DNA of 64,000 nt. Source: Diphasiastrum complanatum (lineage: Eukaryota; Streptophyta; Lycopodiopsida; Lycopodiales; Lycopodiaceae). The first letter of the stretch is position 1; each line of letters starts with the position of its first letter. Below, piece by piece: positions 47,920 to 60,647 of the stretch. The stretch spans positions 49,008,877 through 49,072,876 of the forward strand of contig CM055100.1 of the NCBI GenBank assembly GCA_029204225.1, in the 5' to 3' direction. Below the pieces are notes generated by a model, which saw only the letters and a program-made list of their open reading frames with translations, was not told where the DNA came from and searched no databases. Made by a program: the position numbers and the translations under genes.

Positions 47920-48690
47920 TCATGCTAGAGTCAAACTTGCCTCCAACAATCCGTCCATAATCTCATCGATGTCAACAACTGCAATAGGTACCTTATGCAA
48001 AATTCCTATGGTCACTAGGCTAACTAGATTATAACCATAGTTGAGTTCAAAAGGGCTCAATCCAGTGGATGTATGTCTCTTATCGTAAACTCCACAAAGG
48101 GTAAATATTTTATCCACTATGTTTGCGTACCGCTAACATAAGCACAAAGCATGTCTTCCTAGATCTGACCCTCTATCTGCATATGTCTAAGGAAGCTTAG
48201 TACTACTCATCCACAATTGTGTTCTTAGCTCAATGAACACCTTTGTCTAGAAGTTTCTCGTAAACTTGGGATCCATATCAAGCCACCAGCATCCGGATTG
48301 CAGCATCTTGCGAACTGTAATATCAGATGCAAAATGACCTCCACCCATGCCTTCGTGTGAAAGCGAAATGATCTGGGTGGTTTCATGTGGAAGAATACAT
48401 CTTCGTAGGATACTATCTTATCCTCGTCGATAAAGTTGGCCGACAATCAGCTGATAAGGTCTAGCCTTTAGGATCAACTTTCGTTGTTCCCCCTTGGGTA
48501 GTGGTTTATCTGGTTGGCCCCGCATTAGGTATTCAACTATGTTTGTGGCCCATTCTAGTATTGTACCAATATAAAACAAGGTAGCATCTGGTAGCTCATC
48601 ATCAGGTTGGGTTGCAGTTTTCTTTGGGCTTTGATTCGTGACACTTGATCTGCTATATAATGTTTTTTTCCCTTGCGAACCACTATCCAA
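47920..48690 (-). pseudogene. Tat-like integrase remnant
   Basis: Zinc module start at RKLILKARPYQLIVGQLYRR (about 48,425-48,480). In a shifted frame it continues as GMGGGHFASDITVRKM and WWLDMDP (about 48,260-48,360). A piece near the domain's end, TSTGLSPFELNYGYN, lies at 48,020-48,080. The catalytic core between them is missing or unreadable. Confidence 0.7.
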
Positions 48691-48995
48691 AAATCAAACT
48701 CCAACAATAGCAGCAACCATTGAGTGATGCATCCTGTGTTGCAAGTTTTATTAACGAGATAGAGCAAGGGTTGATGGTCCATATAAAATGCGAAATGAGT
48801 GGCCATCAAATAATGTCTAAACTTCTTGACTGCGTAAATCATGGCCAGTGCCTCCCACTTTGTGGTTGAATAGTTCATCTCTAAGTCACTGAGTTGTCGG
48901 TTGGGAAATTGGATTGAAAAGTCCTTTTTGCATTCTCCTAATTGCTTCAAGATAGCTCCCATTGCATACTTTGATGCGGTTCCTAGTGGTGACAT
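48555..48995 (-). pseudogene. Tat-like RNase H
   Basis: Reads ASKYAMGAILKQLGECKKDF, TTKWEALAMIYAVKKFRHYL, AFYMDHQPLLYLVNKTCNT and WLLLLLEFDFWIVVRKGKK. The usual first catalytic Asp (DASxxA) is replaced: the frame reads GTASKYA. The enzyme would be inactive even without the other breaks. Confidence 0.85.
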
Positions 48996-49039
48996 ATCAA
49001 CAATGACCCTTATCTTTGATAGATCTGTGGCAATTCCAT

Positions 49040-49962
49040 GTCTTTATACAATATGACCCAATATTAGGCCATGTGTCACCCAAAATTGACATTTTTTTGG
49101 GTTCAAGGAGATTTGATACTCACGGCATTGCTTCAACACTTTCTCCAGGTTGGATAGGTGTTCTGCGTTTGGTCCGTGCACACACAAATCGTCCAAGAAA
49201 ATCTCCAAAAAATTTTGCAAGTGCTCTTTGAATGTCGTTTGCATGACTCACTGAAAGGTGCTTGGGGCATTGCAAAGTCCAAATGGCATTACCTTATAAG
49301 CATAAGTTCCCCATTCAGTGGCAAATGTTGTCTTGTGCTAATCTTCCGGTGCTAGTTTTACTTGATTGTAGCCGCTGAAGCCATCTAGGAAACTGTAAGC
49401 TTCTGTTGCTGCTAGTCGATCCAAAACCCTTTTCGTGAAAGGTAAGGAAAAATGATCTTTCTTTGTAACCGCATTAAGAACCTTCGCATTTTGTCATTCT
49501 TCTTGGGTACTATGACTATAGGTGATACCCATCTGTATGCTCAATTTCATAAATGAAATCGGCGTCGAGCAGCTTCTGCAACTCCTGTTTGATCAGCTCC
49601 GCGTAGTTAGGATTGCATTGATAATATCTGCTTACCTTGGGGACTGCTCCTTCAACCAAGGGTATGGTGTGTTGGACTACAATTGGTGGTATACCCTTCA
49701 GATCCTTGTATGTCCATGCGAAGCAATCTTTGTATTCCACCAACAGGTTACGTAGCCATGTGAATTGAGTGGGGGTCAATTGCTCTCCCACGTGAACAAT
49801 CTTTTCTTCTTTGTCTGGCTCATCTAGATTCATTGATTGTGTCTGCACAGGTCCTTCAAAGACTTGTTCAGCTAGTTTTTGACTTTGATCAGGTTCTCTT
49901 TGCGCTTGAGGCATCATGATTACTACGTCGTCTAAGGTGTAATTCTTGAAGGTTTCTGGCAT
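49040..49962 (-). pseudogene. Tat-like reverse transcriptase
   Basis: The first part (49,516-49,962) holds MPETFKNYTLDDVVIMMPQA, VEYKDCFAWTYKDLKGIPPI and LLDADFIYEIEHTDG. After a break the palm has the catalytic FLDDLCVHGPNAEHLSNLE and SLNPKKCQF (49,044-49,244), ending LILGHIV. Frames change at least twice in between. Confidence 0.88.
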
Positions 49963-50035
49963 CTCATGAACTGGCGTTCATCGGGATTCCTCCTTCAACA
50001 TGTTGATCTTAGTCTGGCTCGTAATCTTTGGGTTT

Positions 50036-50374
50036 TCAGTCAGAGTCCAAAACTTTCTTCTTTCCTCTTTTGTCAACATAATGGTATACCTCCTTGTCCT
50101 CTTTCTTGGGAACTGGTTTGATATTCACTTTGTAATTATGAATATCTATATCCACAGTAGCTATTGCTTTTTCTAGTAGATCACTCCATCGGATCACTTG
50201 GCTGTATCGATGCTTCAGTTGATTCTTCTTATTAGCAGGTGCTCTGGGTGGTTCCACCTTGGAACCTTTAGCTATTGGCACTTTTTGTGGAGGCCGAGCT
50301 GGTATTTTTCTCATTCCATATCGATCAGGATCCATGTGCTGCAGGACCCGTTCATTTGTCATAGAAAAGGGCAT
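50036..50374 (-). pseudogene. Tat-like polyprotein spacer
   Basis: A 112-codon frame with MDPDRYGMRKIPARPPQK and VEPPRAPANKKNQLK, the counterpart of 484-795 (+). No enzymatic motif. Confidence 0.65.
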
Positions 50375-50689
50375 GTTGTCAGAGCACTAATTCATCTTCA
50401 ACTTGCTCTGGTATCAGCTATGTTGCTAGCCATGCCACATTGATTATGTTCACTCCAAAAGTTATTGGTGTGTCGATGGTGTAACCTTTTGATGATGATG
50501 TGCTAGGTTCCGTATCTAACTCTGGTTGACATGCATGTCCAACCATACAATCAATTGTCACTAATACGTCCGTCCATTGCACAATATCCGTTTCAGATTC
50601 ATAATGACCTCCCTTGGTTTGCTTTGGACGATCAATGGTGTGATCCATGGTGACGATCCGTCATCAGCCTTGGGTGTAATTGGTTTCAC

Positions 50690-51085
50690 TGCCCATGTGG
50701 TTGGATCTACTTTTATAGCCTATTATTTGTTCTCAAAGGTGAGTTTTCCGGTCCCCCAGTTGTGAACCACTTGCGCGACTCTCAACCAAGGTCTTCCCAA
50801 TAAAACGGGATAGGCGGAGGGAGATTCTAGAATTTCCATCACCACGAAGGTGATTACAAACTACACTCTCGCTTTCTTTTTAGGGATGTCTTCAACTACA
50901 CCTATAGGTTTTACACAGAACTCATCAACTAGTTTGATAGCGAATCTTGTAGGCTTCAGCCCTTGCAATCCCTATTTATGGTATTTTTTAGTGGCGATCA
51001 AGTTGACTTCTGATCCTCCATCTACTACCACAGCTTCGTCCTCATACCTCTTGTGTTTGATTGGTAGAGTGATATTAACGTGGCG
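50690..51085 (-). pseudogene. Tat-like aspartic protease
   Basis: On the minus strand: EAVVVDGGSEVNLI (active-site region, D-G-G where D-S/T-G is usual), KPTRFAIKLVDEF, VVMEILESPSAYPVLLGRPW and VVHNWGTGKLTFE. It matures gag and pol. A stop interrupts it near 50,860 and another near 50,970. Confidence 0.75.
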
Positions 51086-51111
51086 TACTGCTCCCAGCAT
51101 TTGAGTCTCTT

Positions 51112-51545
51112 CTAATACTTCGTGGTAGCCCGACAAGGAACAGCATGATTAGGAGTTAGTGATGTGTTGCATTCGGATCTTAGATGTTTGACCCATTCAA
51201 TGTAGTCCCGGACCGTTTCTCTTTTTCCCATATTGATTTTGTTTAAAAGGAGAAATGGATTTTCTAGGAACTTCTTTCGTTTAAAGCGCGTCATGAGAGC
51301 CGCTCTAACCCATCACATGTTTTAAACCCTTCCCATGTAGACTTTTTTTTTGCTGATAGGTCGAAAAACCCGTCTTGCGCTACAGTAACTAGTGACATGG
51401 GAAACAACATCAATTTCTCTGCCGGTGTCTGTTTGCCATAAATTTCGCACACCTACTCGTAGACCTGGAGGAATCTGATTGGATCTGTCAATCCATCATA
51501 TTTTGGCATTTCAAGACGAGGTGTCCTTCGAACTGTTTGTAAGGG
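51112..51545 (-). pseudogene. Tat-like gag fragment
   Basis: Reads RTPRLEMPKYDGLTDPIRFL, EKLMLFPMSLVTVAQDGFFD, STWEGF and, after a break, MTRFKRKKFLENPFLLLNKI then ETVRDYIEWVKHLRSEC. The PKYDGxxDP and W..F...F words are typical of Tat gag. The later gag part before the protease is not readable. Confidence 0.75.
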
Positions 51546-51559
51546 TATGGTAGGTATGG

Positions 51560-52980
51560 GTTTTGACCCATTGGCTCCATTGTTGCTGGTCCTGCTTCTA
51601 GTTCAATTCACGCTATTGCAACTCTTGGAAGGTTTGCTACTTGATTTCCTGCTTTGGCTGCTACTGATCGTCCAGATCTCATAATCATTCATTGGGAAGG
51701 TCCGGGGTAGCTGGTCTTGATAGATGTGTAAAAAGAAGTCTAGATCTGTGAGGATCTGATCAGTTTCAATGGCTAACAGTATAATTTAACCCCTTTTCGG
51801 TGGCTTTTCCTTGATAACTTTTTACTCGTTGGTCTGATTGGTCTGAGATTTTCACAGTAAACAGATCTAGGGCAGATCTTGCTATTGATCCTATCTGCGA
51901 GTGTTACTCAGGGTGAGGGTTGGTTATGCGAGAGTTCTTTCACTGTTTTGTAGGTAAAAACTCTAATTTTGCAAGATCTACTGGGAAGTAACCCTCGCAA
52001 GCTTGACTAGAGCTGGATCTGATGTGGATCTGGCTCTGTACAAAGTGGTGAGAATTTGTTCTTAAAGATCTAGCAGTTATTGATGTTTGTGAGGGTTCAA
52101 AGCCACTTTTTGGCTTACAATTCAATCAATACCTCAAACTCTCTCGCAAACTTCATCATTGATGGAAAATGACATTCTGAAGACAATAGGATGGTTTACA
52201 AAGGTTACTTCTACAAGGGTTCTCTAGATCTACTGATTTTTTTGATTTTTATGCACTTAAACCCACTTTTTAGATTACTGGAATAAGATAAACTCTCGCA
52301 GGCTCTTCTGTGTACCTATCTCAATGAGATGGAGCTAAAAAATTCTCTGCAAAGGTTAGTTATCACAAGAAACTAAATTTTGACTGTCTACGAGGGTTCT
52401 GCCTTTGTTTTTCGCCTTTCTGGACATGGGCAACTCTCGTAGAGGGGGTTAAACTTCAAACTAACTCTTGCAAGCTTCTCTGTGCGCTTATCTCAGTGAA
52501 AAGTAGCTTCAGGAGTGTCTGCAAAAGTTACTTTGCAGTTTTGAATTTTTTTTTATTTTTACAAGGGAATTTTGAATTTTTTTGGATTTTTCTCTGATGT
52601 TTTGAAATTTGCTAGGAAACAACTCTCGCAAGCTTCTATGCAGGTCTGGAACAATGTCCTGGAGCTGCTACCAGTCATGCAAGAGTTAGTTCTTACTGGT
52701 TTTGGAGAAATCAAAATCTAATGAGATTTTGGCTCTCTTTTTCCCGCCAAAAATAGATTCGAAAGGTTTTTTTGGTGTTTTTGATGTTTGTGATGGGTTG
52801 ACAAGCCCTTAGAGGCTGTTTTTGGTCTCCACTATCACTCCACACCTCCTTCGCTAGCTTACCATAGTCCGATCACAAGAAAACAAGAAAAACAAGTCTA
52901 AATTATTCCAAATCCACCTAAATACACTAAAAATGGCAAAAACAACTAAAAAGACAACTAGAACTAGTTAGAGATAGCCT
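51560..52980 (-). other. Leader of the Tat-like element; CTCGCA word cluster
   Basis: No coding frame. The words ctctcgcaa, ctctgcaa and ctctcgcag recur about ten times between 51,900 and 52,650 on the plus strand, at irregular spacing. The region lies between gag and the PBS, so it is the element's untranslated leader. Confidence 0.5.
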
Positions 52981-52999
52981 ATCCCCGGCAACGGCGCCA
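52981..52999 (-). promoter_or_regulatory. Primer binding site, Asp-tRNA type
   Basis: Minus-strand TGGCGCCGTTGCCGGGGAT is complementary to the 3' end of plant tRNA-Asp(GTC). It sits 8 bases inside the LTR end. Confidence 0.88.
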
Positions 53000-53007
53000 C
53001 TATAGAG

Positions 53008-53827
<820 letters not shown>

Positions 53828-53879
53828 CGAAAATACTCACAACAAACATGTCTACCACTACCACAATGGAGTTAAACCC

Positions 53880-55240
53880 AACTTGGGCCCCAGGCAGACC
53901 AACAATAAAATTCATAGAGATGCTTTCCCACCTTCTTGTAGATATCTCAAGTGGATGTAGCAAACCCAAAGGACTTTATCTCTCGGCCTTGTTCATCTAA
54001 TAAGTTGTGCACCAATAGACGTACTCCCTTACCCTCGTTGCAAGTGTGGCCATAAATCTTTCTTTCTTACTAGCTCACTGGTCCTATCAATACTAGGGTG
54101 CCTTGCACAAGGACTATCATGGCATTTATGAAATATCTCATGATGAAGATCCTTCACGTCTAGCATGAATACTTTTCCATTTCTCAACAACATACCTTTC
54201 TACGCTATGCATGTTAAATATGTATTTGTGTATGCCTCTACAAATTTAGAAATAGCCATAGCTAACTCTTTTGTTTGGTCGACTATCTTGCATGCATTAG
54301 CCGCCCATGCTAACAATGTGGATACTTTTGCTTAGCTCTCTTGACCTCCTCCATGAGATCATTGTCAACTACATTAAAGCTCAATTTGATGCAATATCCA
54401 CAATAGTGCATCAACGACTTCCCTCTTCAAAAGCAAATTTCCAAATGAAATTCCTACATGAGCTCGATGGTGGTTTGAGCTTAGCAACCCTTCAAATATG
54501 GCTAAATGCAAAAATACTTTAAAATATGATGTCTATACACATAAAACTCGGTGCCATATAAATAACTTTGACACACCTTGAGCACATGTTTGATCGCATA
54601 TAGCTCTTGCTCATGCGTGGGATGTCTCTGTTGAGTTGGTGTCAACTTTTTTACTTTCAAGGACTATTGGTCTACCCTCTTGGCTCGACATTGCGCCTAC
54701 AACAATGGCACTTGCATCCGTCTCTAGGTCAAACGGTTTGTAGGTATCAACAATACTGAGAACTGGAGTCGTGGCCACTACCTCCTTCAAGCCCACCGAA
54801 CTAAACCTTTGTTCTTCCATAACTAGTACATTAAGGAGCAGGTACCCAAGAATAGTTCCTAATGAACCACTAGTAGAACTTACGCAAGCCCAAAAAGAAT
54901 TGTAAATGGTGAACATCGGCAAGCCTCAGCCACTTCTTAACCACACCCACCATGGCTAGGTCAACTAAAATACCTTGAACCATCACTATGTGTCCCAAAT
55001 ACTCAACACGAGTCTTACACAACACGGTCTTTTGAGAATTGGCATACAAAGAAGAAGCTTGTACCTTGCCGAATACGGCGATGAATCTCATGCTCCACTA
55101 CAGCCCACATCATCGATAACATTGACGACAAACTTGTCCATGTAGTCATGCAAGACATCGTTCATGAGAATCATGAATGTGGCTAGTGCATTGGTTAGCC
55201 CAAACAACAAAACTAAAAACTCATCATGTGAAAATGGTGG
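53880..55240 (-). pseudogene. Older gypsy RT, RNase H and integrase remnant
   Basis: Minus-strand order: RT palm (EFLVLLFGLTNALATFMILM, VVNVIDDV where FLDD is expected; about 55,090-55,240), RT thumb (RVEYLGHIVMVQGILVD, 54,870-55,091), RNase H start (DLETDASAIVVGAMSSQEGR, PIVLESKK; 54,611-54,800), integrase zinc module (HDSPCARHPSIDR near 54,090-54,130) and core start (GLLHPLEIS, ESISMNFIVGLPGAQ near 53,880-53,970). The catalytic change and deletions show long decay. The Tat-like LTR adjoins it. Confidence 0.8.
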
Positions 55241-55268
55241 CACCTTTTAATTGTTGAGGCTATGACAG

Positions 55269-55700
55269 TGTAAATAAATAAATTAGCCAAAAATAGTTGC
55301 GAGGATCGTGACATCCTACGTGTATAAGCCCATGGCCCAATGAGCACTTGTCACTAAATAATTTTGGCAATAAACTTGACTTTGGGCCATGTAATTAAAA
55401 TAATATCAGAAGGCCAAAGTTAAGTTACTAAGTTTTTTGGGATTAGTCAAAAGTCAAATGGTGGTAGGTGGGATGTGTTTCTTCCTACACCATAGATTCA
55501 TTTGTGTTTCTTGTGGATGGTGTGGATTACAATCCCATCTTTGCAAGTAGCCGATAGGAAGCAAGGGGCAAGGGCCACCTCAAAGATAAAAAGGCACCAC
55601 TTGTAACCCATTTCCATGCTTAATTGAGAGGAGGAGACTTTACTATTTTGTGAGCTCAAGCATCCTCATTTGCTAATCAATCTTGCTTATGCTCTTGTAA
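55269..55700 (+). mobile_element. Truncated Tat-like LTR, facing the 53.8-kb LTR
   Basis: Begins TGTAAATAAATAAATTAGCC and follows the 53.8-kb LTR (reverse complement) through cctacgtgtataagcccat, tgggccatgtaattaaaata and aagataaaaaggcacc. Homology stops near gctcttgtaag. Confidence 0.85.
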
Positions 55701-56545
55701 GATCTAGATAAGATCTAGTCAGATTAAGCGAAATCCACCAAATTTCAGCAAGATCAGACGAGATCCGGACGGATCAAGGAAGATCTGATAATATCCAAGT
55801 GGGATACAGATTCAGATAGGATCCACAGGGCAGCAAGTCATCAGATAATAACAATCAGCCCCCATCCTTGCAAATCAAAGACGACAATTTTGAGGAAAAA
55901 GTAGCAAAATGGAGGTAAAAATCACTTAAACTGATCGATCAGCTACCAACTGTCCATCAAAACTCTCGGAGAGCTCTCCATAGTTAGATTTGACCTGGAT
56001 GCACTAGTATACTAGTCTACAAGAGCTATGGATCAGAGACTCTCAATATCTCACCAAAAAACACAAAAAAAGAGCACTTTTTCTATGATTTTCTGAGATC
56101 CCTTGGGAACTAACTCTTGGGACGTTGTCAGTCACTAAATCTGACTCAGATATATTTATAAAAATCTCTACGAGAGTTACTGATGGAAAAATCATCAAAA
56201 TTGAGTGTCTGCGAGGGTTCATAGAACCAGAAACTAAGGAACCTTCGCAGGGCATCAAGATTTCAAGCCAACCTTCATAGAGGGCATAAATGGAATCAGA
56301 GTAGTGAAATTAGCCTACCTACAGAGTCTAGTCTTGAAAATCCAACATCTGGAGCAAGTTGTGCAAGAGTTGACCTCCTGCAAGGGTTGAACCTTCACTA
56401 TCAAATCTCTACGAGACTCATGATGTAACCACTAGATTACATCTTAGAAGGAAGAACCTTCGCAGCCTTTGCAGGGCAGTCAAATTACCTTCTGAACCTT
56501 CGCAAACTTCACTAAGGTCTTAGAATACTGTGTTGAAGGTCCCTT
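55701..56545. other. No gene; GATC-rich and CTTCGCAG word clusters
   Basis: 55,690-55,830 repeats agatc, gatctag and gatcagac words. 56,150-56,510 repeats cctt(c)gcag words. No frame, RNA or terminal repeat. Confidence 0.45.
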
Positions 56546-56552
56546 CAAAATT

Positions 56553-58060
56553 GTGGTTGGAACTAAGTGGAGAAAGTGCACTTCTCCGAATACTCACTCT
56601 AATTTCCGCTATATAAGGGCAAAATTCGAGTCATTTGGCACTTCATTCAGCGAAGCTATGCCGAAAATTCCACTGAAATTTTCAAGTTTTCCAATCACAA
56701 CAAAAATTTTCACACGCCCTCATCTGCTCTCACAGCCACCTGCTATACACTCAGTTTCACCATTTCCACCTTCGTTCTCACAATTTTTGCAGTTTCTCAG
56801 TTTTTTCAGCCTTTCGCCCATTTTTGACACCTTTTCCTCCTTTTTGAGTGCCTTTTCGCCTTTTCACATTTCCACCGATAACAAACTTTACCATAGATCA
56901 TCGTGACTTTTTCTTTCTCAGCTGACGATACTGGCAGGAAAAATTTATCCAATGCGAGATATGGGCCCTGCCATTTGATTCCTTGATAAACCATTGGCTT
57001 CAGGCTACTGGCCCCCTCCTTAAAGCAACGGGCTTTTACACAATGCTCTTCTCTTCTGACATTAACATGGACCAGCTCTCCATGCATACGCCATGTGGGG
57101 CGCACCGAAGTCTCGTTTTCACAGCATATACCAAGGTACCACATAGAAGGTACACGTTAGTGCTAACTCCTTGATCACCGTCGGCATCGTGTCCGGTGAT
57201 CGCCAACCCATCTCCCATCGCCAAGCTAAAAACCTCATCAAACCCTACGTAACGGCCACCAGTCCTGAGCTTCCGGTGAAAACTAACAATGGTAATTTGA
57301 TAGAGGCTATCAATGACCCCGTCATCCAAGCAGCCACTTACTTGTTGAATAACTTCTTGGTTGTGTCAATGTTTCGCAAGGACCGCATTCAGTCCACACT
57401 TCTGAGCCAAATCATGGAATCTTTCCTAGAATTCTCGAGTCCCTTGGTTGTGCTATACAACTGGCATGCCTTCCTTTTGCATGAGCTATCCATCACCATT
57501 AAGCCTAACACGCACGAGCGCATCACCACCGGCCCACTTCTCTGTAACTTTGCCCGTGCGCTTCTTGAAGAGAAGGTTCGTGAGTTTAACTGTTCCACCA
57601 TCATGTCTGCCACCGTTCCACATACTAACCTGGTTCCCCCTTCTGTTGCATCTCCACCTCCCAACACCCAGCAATTATTGACACAACGGCCAGCAAACGC
57701 ATGCGTGGCACTTCCTCCTCTTCATCTAGCCCTCCTCACACCCGACAACGCACATCCTCATCATGACCTGAATAAATTGTTTCCGCTTCTGTTCCACCAT
57801 TGTCTTCCACCACCATTTCTACTTTTGTCACTTCAATTCCTCCACCTTCATCCGTTGTTCTCGCCTCATCCACATCTTCCATCACCATCGCTTCTTCCAT
57901 CCCTCCTCCCATTTCCATCCCATTCGCTCAAATAAACCCAAAGGACTCACAAATCTCGCCTAACACCCTCATTTGGATGAACCTTTTTGATAATTCTTCT
58001 TCGACACATGCCTCCATTCTCGACACCACCCTTGAGTTTCTGTAATAGATCCTAACACCA
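56553..58060 (+). pseudogene. Unknown degenerate ORF region
   Basis: Several plus-strand frames look like one broken protein. The longest, 57,171-57,935, has an N-terminal part that looks globular (LIKPYVTATSPELPVKTNNG, EAINDPVIQAATYLLNNFLV, MESFLEFSSPLVVLYNW, TTGPLLCNFARALLEEKVRE). A shift near 57,665 gives a more natural continuation, TASKRMRGTSSSSSSPPHTR, then a Ser/Pro/Thr-rich tail (57,800-58,045). I do not recognise the family; it could be the extra ORF of a retroelement. Confidence 0.35.
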
Positions 58061-58134
58061 CAGTAGGGCAAACACTGACTGATCCACCCAACCTTGCCTA
58101 CTCCCTGATATAGAGTAAGCCCCTCCTAGCCCAA

Positions 58135-58398
58135 TGTGAGGACTGGTAGCATGCTACTGCCAAGTGTCGGCCACGTGGCACTGACGTGGCCGACTGCACG
58201 TCAGGACCCAACTGGGGGCCCTATCCTACTGACAGGGTCCCTAGGCTGTGTTAGGCCCGCCATGGCTATGGACGGTGCTGGGGGACACTACTCACACTGT
58301 CTTGCCCTGTTGGTCATGTACGCTGGACACGACCCTGACTGTGGTATCTGACCTATCTGTGTTCTCTAGGTTTCGGCACTGGTTACGAGCTCGTAACA
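58135..58398 (-). mobile_element. Chromovirus 3' LTR, 264 bp
   Basis: On the minus strand it begins TGTTACGAGCTCG at 58,398, directly after the polypurine tract, and ends TCCTCACA at 58,135. The 5' partner must lie beyond 64,000. GC content is higher than in the surroundings. Confidence 0.8.
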
Positions 58399-58411
58399 CT
58401 CCCTCCCCCTT
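58399..58411 (-). promoter_or_regulatory. Polypurine tract
   Basis: Minus-strand AAGGGGGAGGGAG immediately before the 3' LTR, the primer for plus-strand DNA synthesis. It overlaps the end of pol: the frame stops at 58,410. Confidence 0.85.
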
Positions 58412-58937
58412 AAGAACCGTCTTGGTCCTCTAAGACAAAGTTTGGAAAAATCTTGCGAAGGACGCTGCCTCTTTCCCAAGTGGCATTCTCAACAGGCTGA
58501 TCATTCCACTTAACCAGATATTCTCGGTATAGAGTATGACGAGTCTGCGTCTCTCTACTATCAAGAATCTCCTCTGGTTCATGTGGAGGTTGTTGAGGAT
58601 CCAATGGGAGAACTAGAACACTGTCCCCTACCAGATTGTCTGATCTGGTTAAGGCTTTTCGTAACTGACTTACATGAAAAACTGAAAAAACCTTACTGTT
58701 GTGTGGGAGTTCTAGTTCATAGGTGACCTCGCCTAGTCTCCTACTGATGGTAAAGGGACCACAATACCTTGGAGACAACTTAGCACACACTCCTGATTTG
58801 AGGGTTTTAGAGTCAACTGGGACTCTCAAGTAGACTTTCTCACCAGTGGAGAACTGCACATCCCGTCTGTGTGGATCTGCATAATGTCTGGCTCGATCCT
58901 GGGACTGTCTAATGCTACGCTTAGCATGTTCTATCAT
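58410..58937 (-). pseudogene. Integrase C-terminus with chromodomain
   Basis: A 175-codon frame: RHYADPHRRDVQFSTGEKVY, LSPRYCGPFTISRRLGEVTY, LPHNSKVFSVFHVSQLRKAL (the integrase C-terminal GPY/F-type region), then PEEILDSRETQTRHTLYREY and LVKWNDQPVENATWE. This last part is a chromodomain, which in this group is thought to guide insertion into chromatin. A TAG separates it from the integrase core; the frame is otherwise unbroken to the PPT. Confidence 0.92.
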
Positions 58938-59750
58938 CTAGTTTAGGTCCTCTAAAAAGTTTCTGGCTGTTTCAACTTTTTCTTGTTTAAACCCTACAGT
59001 TGTGGGTGAGCGTGGCTGAAAACCGTACATCAACATAAATGGGCTGTATCTCGTAGCTGAATGTTTGGCACTATTGTAAGCAAACTCTAATATTGAGAGA
59101 TACTCCTCCCAATTAGTCTGCTTCTTGCTGACGTATGCACGAAGCATATCCTCCAGCACTTGATTTACCCTTTCTATTTGACCGTCCGTCTGTGGATGGT
59201 CGGTGGTACTCATATTAGGTTTAGTATGGAGATGATGGAATACTGCCCTCCAAAAATTTCCAGTAAACTTACTGTCCCGGTCGCTGACTATGCGGGAAGG
59301 TAGACCGTACAATTTAAATAGCCCGTCTACAAACAACCTCGCTAACTCTGGAGCTCTAACGGTTGTTTTGGTCGGAATAAAATGAGCCATTTTGGTCAGA
59401 CGGTCAACTGTGACCCATATAGCGTCATTACCCTTTTGGGTTTTAAACAGGCCTACTATAAAATCCATGGAGATACTCTCCCATTTACCAGCTGGTATTT
59501 CTAAGGGATGCAACAACCCTCCTGCCTTTAAACGCTCTGCTTTATTTACTTGACATTTCTGGCAACTGGTTACATACTGGTGGACGTCCTTTTTCATACT
59601 GGGCCAGAAAAATTGCCTACGAAGAAGCTCATAGGTCTTCTGTATGCCTGGGTGTCCCGCGCTAGGATTGTCATGACATTCATATAGGACCTGCTACCTA
59701 TAATCCTCTGAATTGGGGACACATACTCTATCTCTATAGAGCAAGTACTC
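58938..59750 (-). pseudogene. Chromovirus integrase zinc domain and core
   Basis: Zinc module: ECHDNPSAGHPGIQKTYELL and SCQKCQVNKAERLK (about 59,545-59,690). Core: SMDFIVGL (first Asp), VSDRDSKFTGNFWRAVFHHL (second Asp) and HPQTDGQIERVNQVLEDMLR (Glu): the catalytic triad is intact. An in-frame stop at 58,938-58,940 separates the core from the C-terminal part. Motifs of both modules are well kept. Confidence 0.93.
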
Positions 59751-59753
59751 ATC

Positions 59754-60647
59754 CTAAATGGAATAATGTTTCCATTTGAATCCTTGAGTCAACTGACCCT
59801 CAACCACTGGGGTCTGCTTGGGTAATACAAGCTCAGAATCCTCAACGTCATCTGACGACGTATACTCGGACTCATCATCATCCTCAACGGAAGCTGTCGT
59901 ATTCTTGGATGAACTGGCACCAGCCCCGGGAACTGGTTCTAGAGTCTGTAACTGTCTGTTCTGGACTGAGTTCCAGATAATAGAGAAGAATGCATCATGC
60001 TGGCATTTCCCTCTCAAGGACTCGAGTAACTCATTACGAATCTGAGTAAAACTCAGCTCGTTTATTATAGGCATTCTGCTAAGGGCATCTGCTACTGTAT
60101 TGAATTTTCCATGCCTATATTTGATAGACATGTCAAACTCTTGCATCAACTCTGCCCAACGAGCTTTCCGACCTCTAAGCTTAGGTTGATTGCAAAGGTA
60201 TCTGAGACTCTCATGGTTTGTCAGGACCTCAAAGTTGGCACCATACAAATAATGCCTCCAAGTCTTAAGGGCATGTACTATAGAAAAGAGTTCCTTTTCA
60301 TAGGCACTGTACCTAGTCTGAACTGGCTCAAGTTTTTTACTCTCAAACGCAACTGGTCGTCCGCCCTGAGTTAGCACAACACCTACTGCAAAGTCGCTAG
60401 CATCTGTTTCGACCACAAATGGCTGATTGGGGTCGACGACTTTTAAAACCGGTGCTGTAGCTAAGGCTGTTTTGAGAGCATCAAAGCTCTCCTGCTGTGC
60501 GGACTCCCAAAAAAACTCCTTTCCCTTCTCCTTAAGGAGTTTGTCAAAGGAACTGCTATCTGAGCATATTCCTTGACAAATCGTCTGTAATATCCCGCCA
60601 GACCAAGAAAGATCTGAAGTTCCAAAATATTCGGAGGTCTCAGCCAA
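59754..60647 (-). pseudogene. Chromovirus RNase H and acidic linker
   Basis: Reads [60 protein letters not shown] and HGKFNTVADALSRMP. The usual TDHxSL appears as TNHESL, an Asp-to-Asn change at a catalytic position. An acidic Ser-rich linker (SVEDDDESEYTSSDDVEDSE) leads to the integrase. Frame overlap with the RT thumb at 60,461-60,647 marks a frameshift. Confidence 0.9.

Noticed and set aside
57036-57329. Minus-strand frame within the unknown ORF region
   Set aside because: Overlaps the longer plus-strand frame and shows no family resemblance; strand choice remains tentative but plus is better supported.
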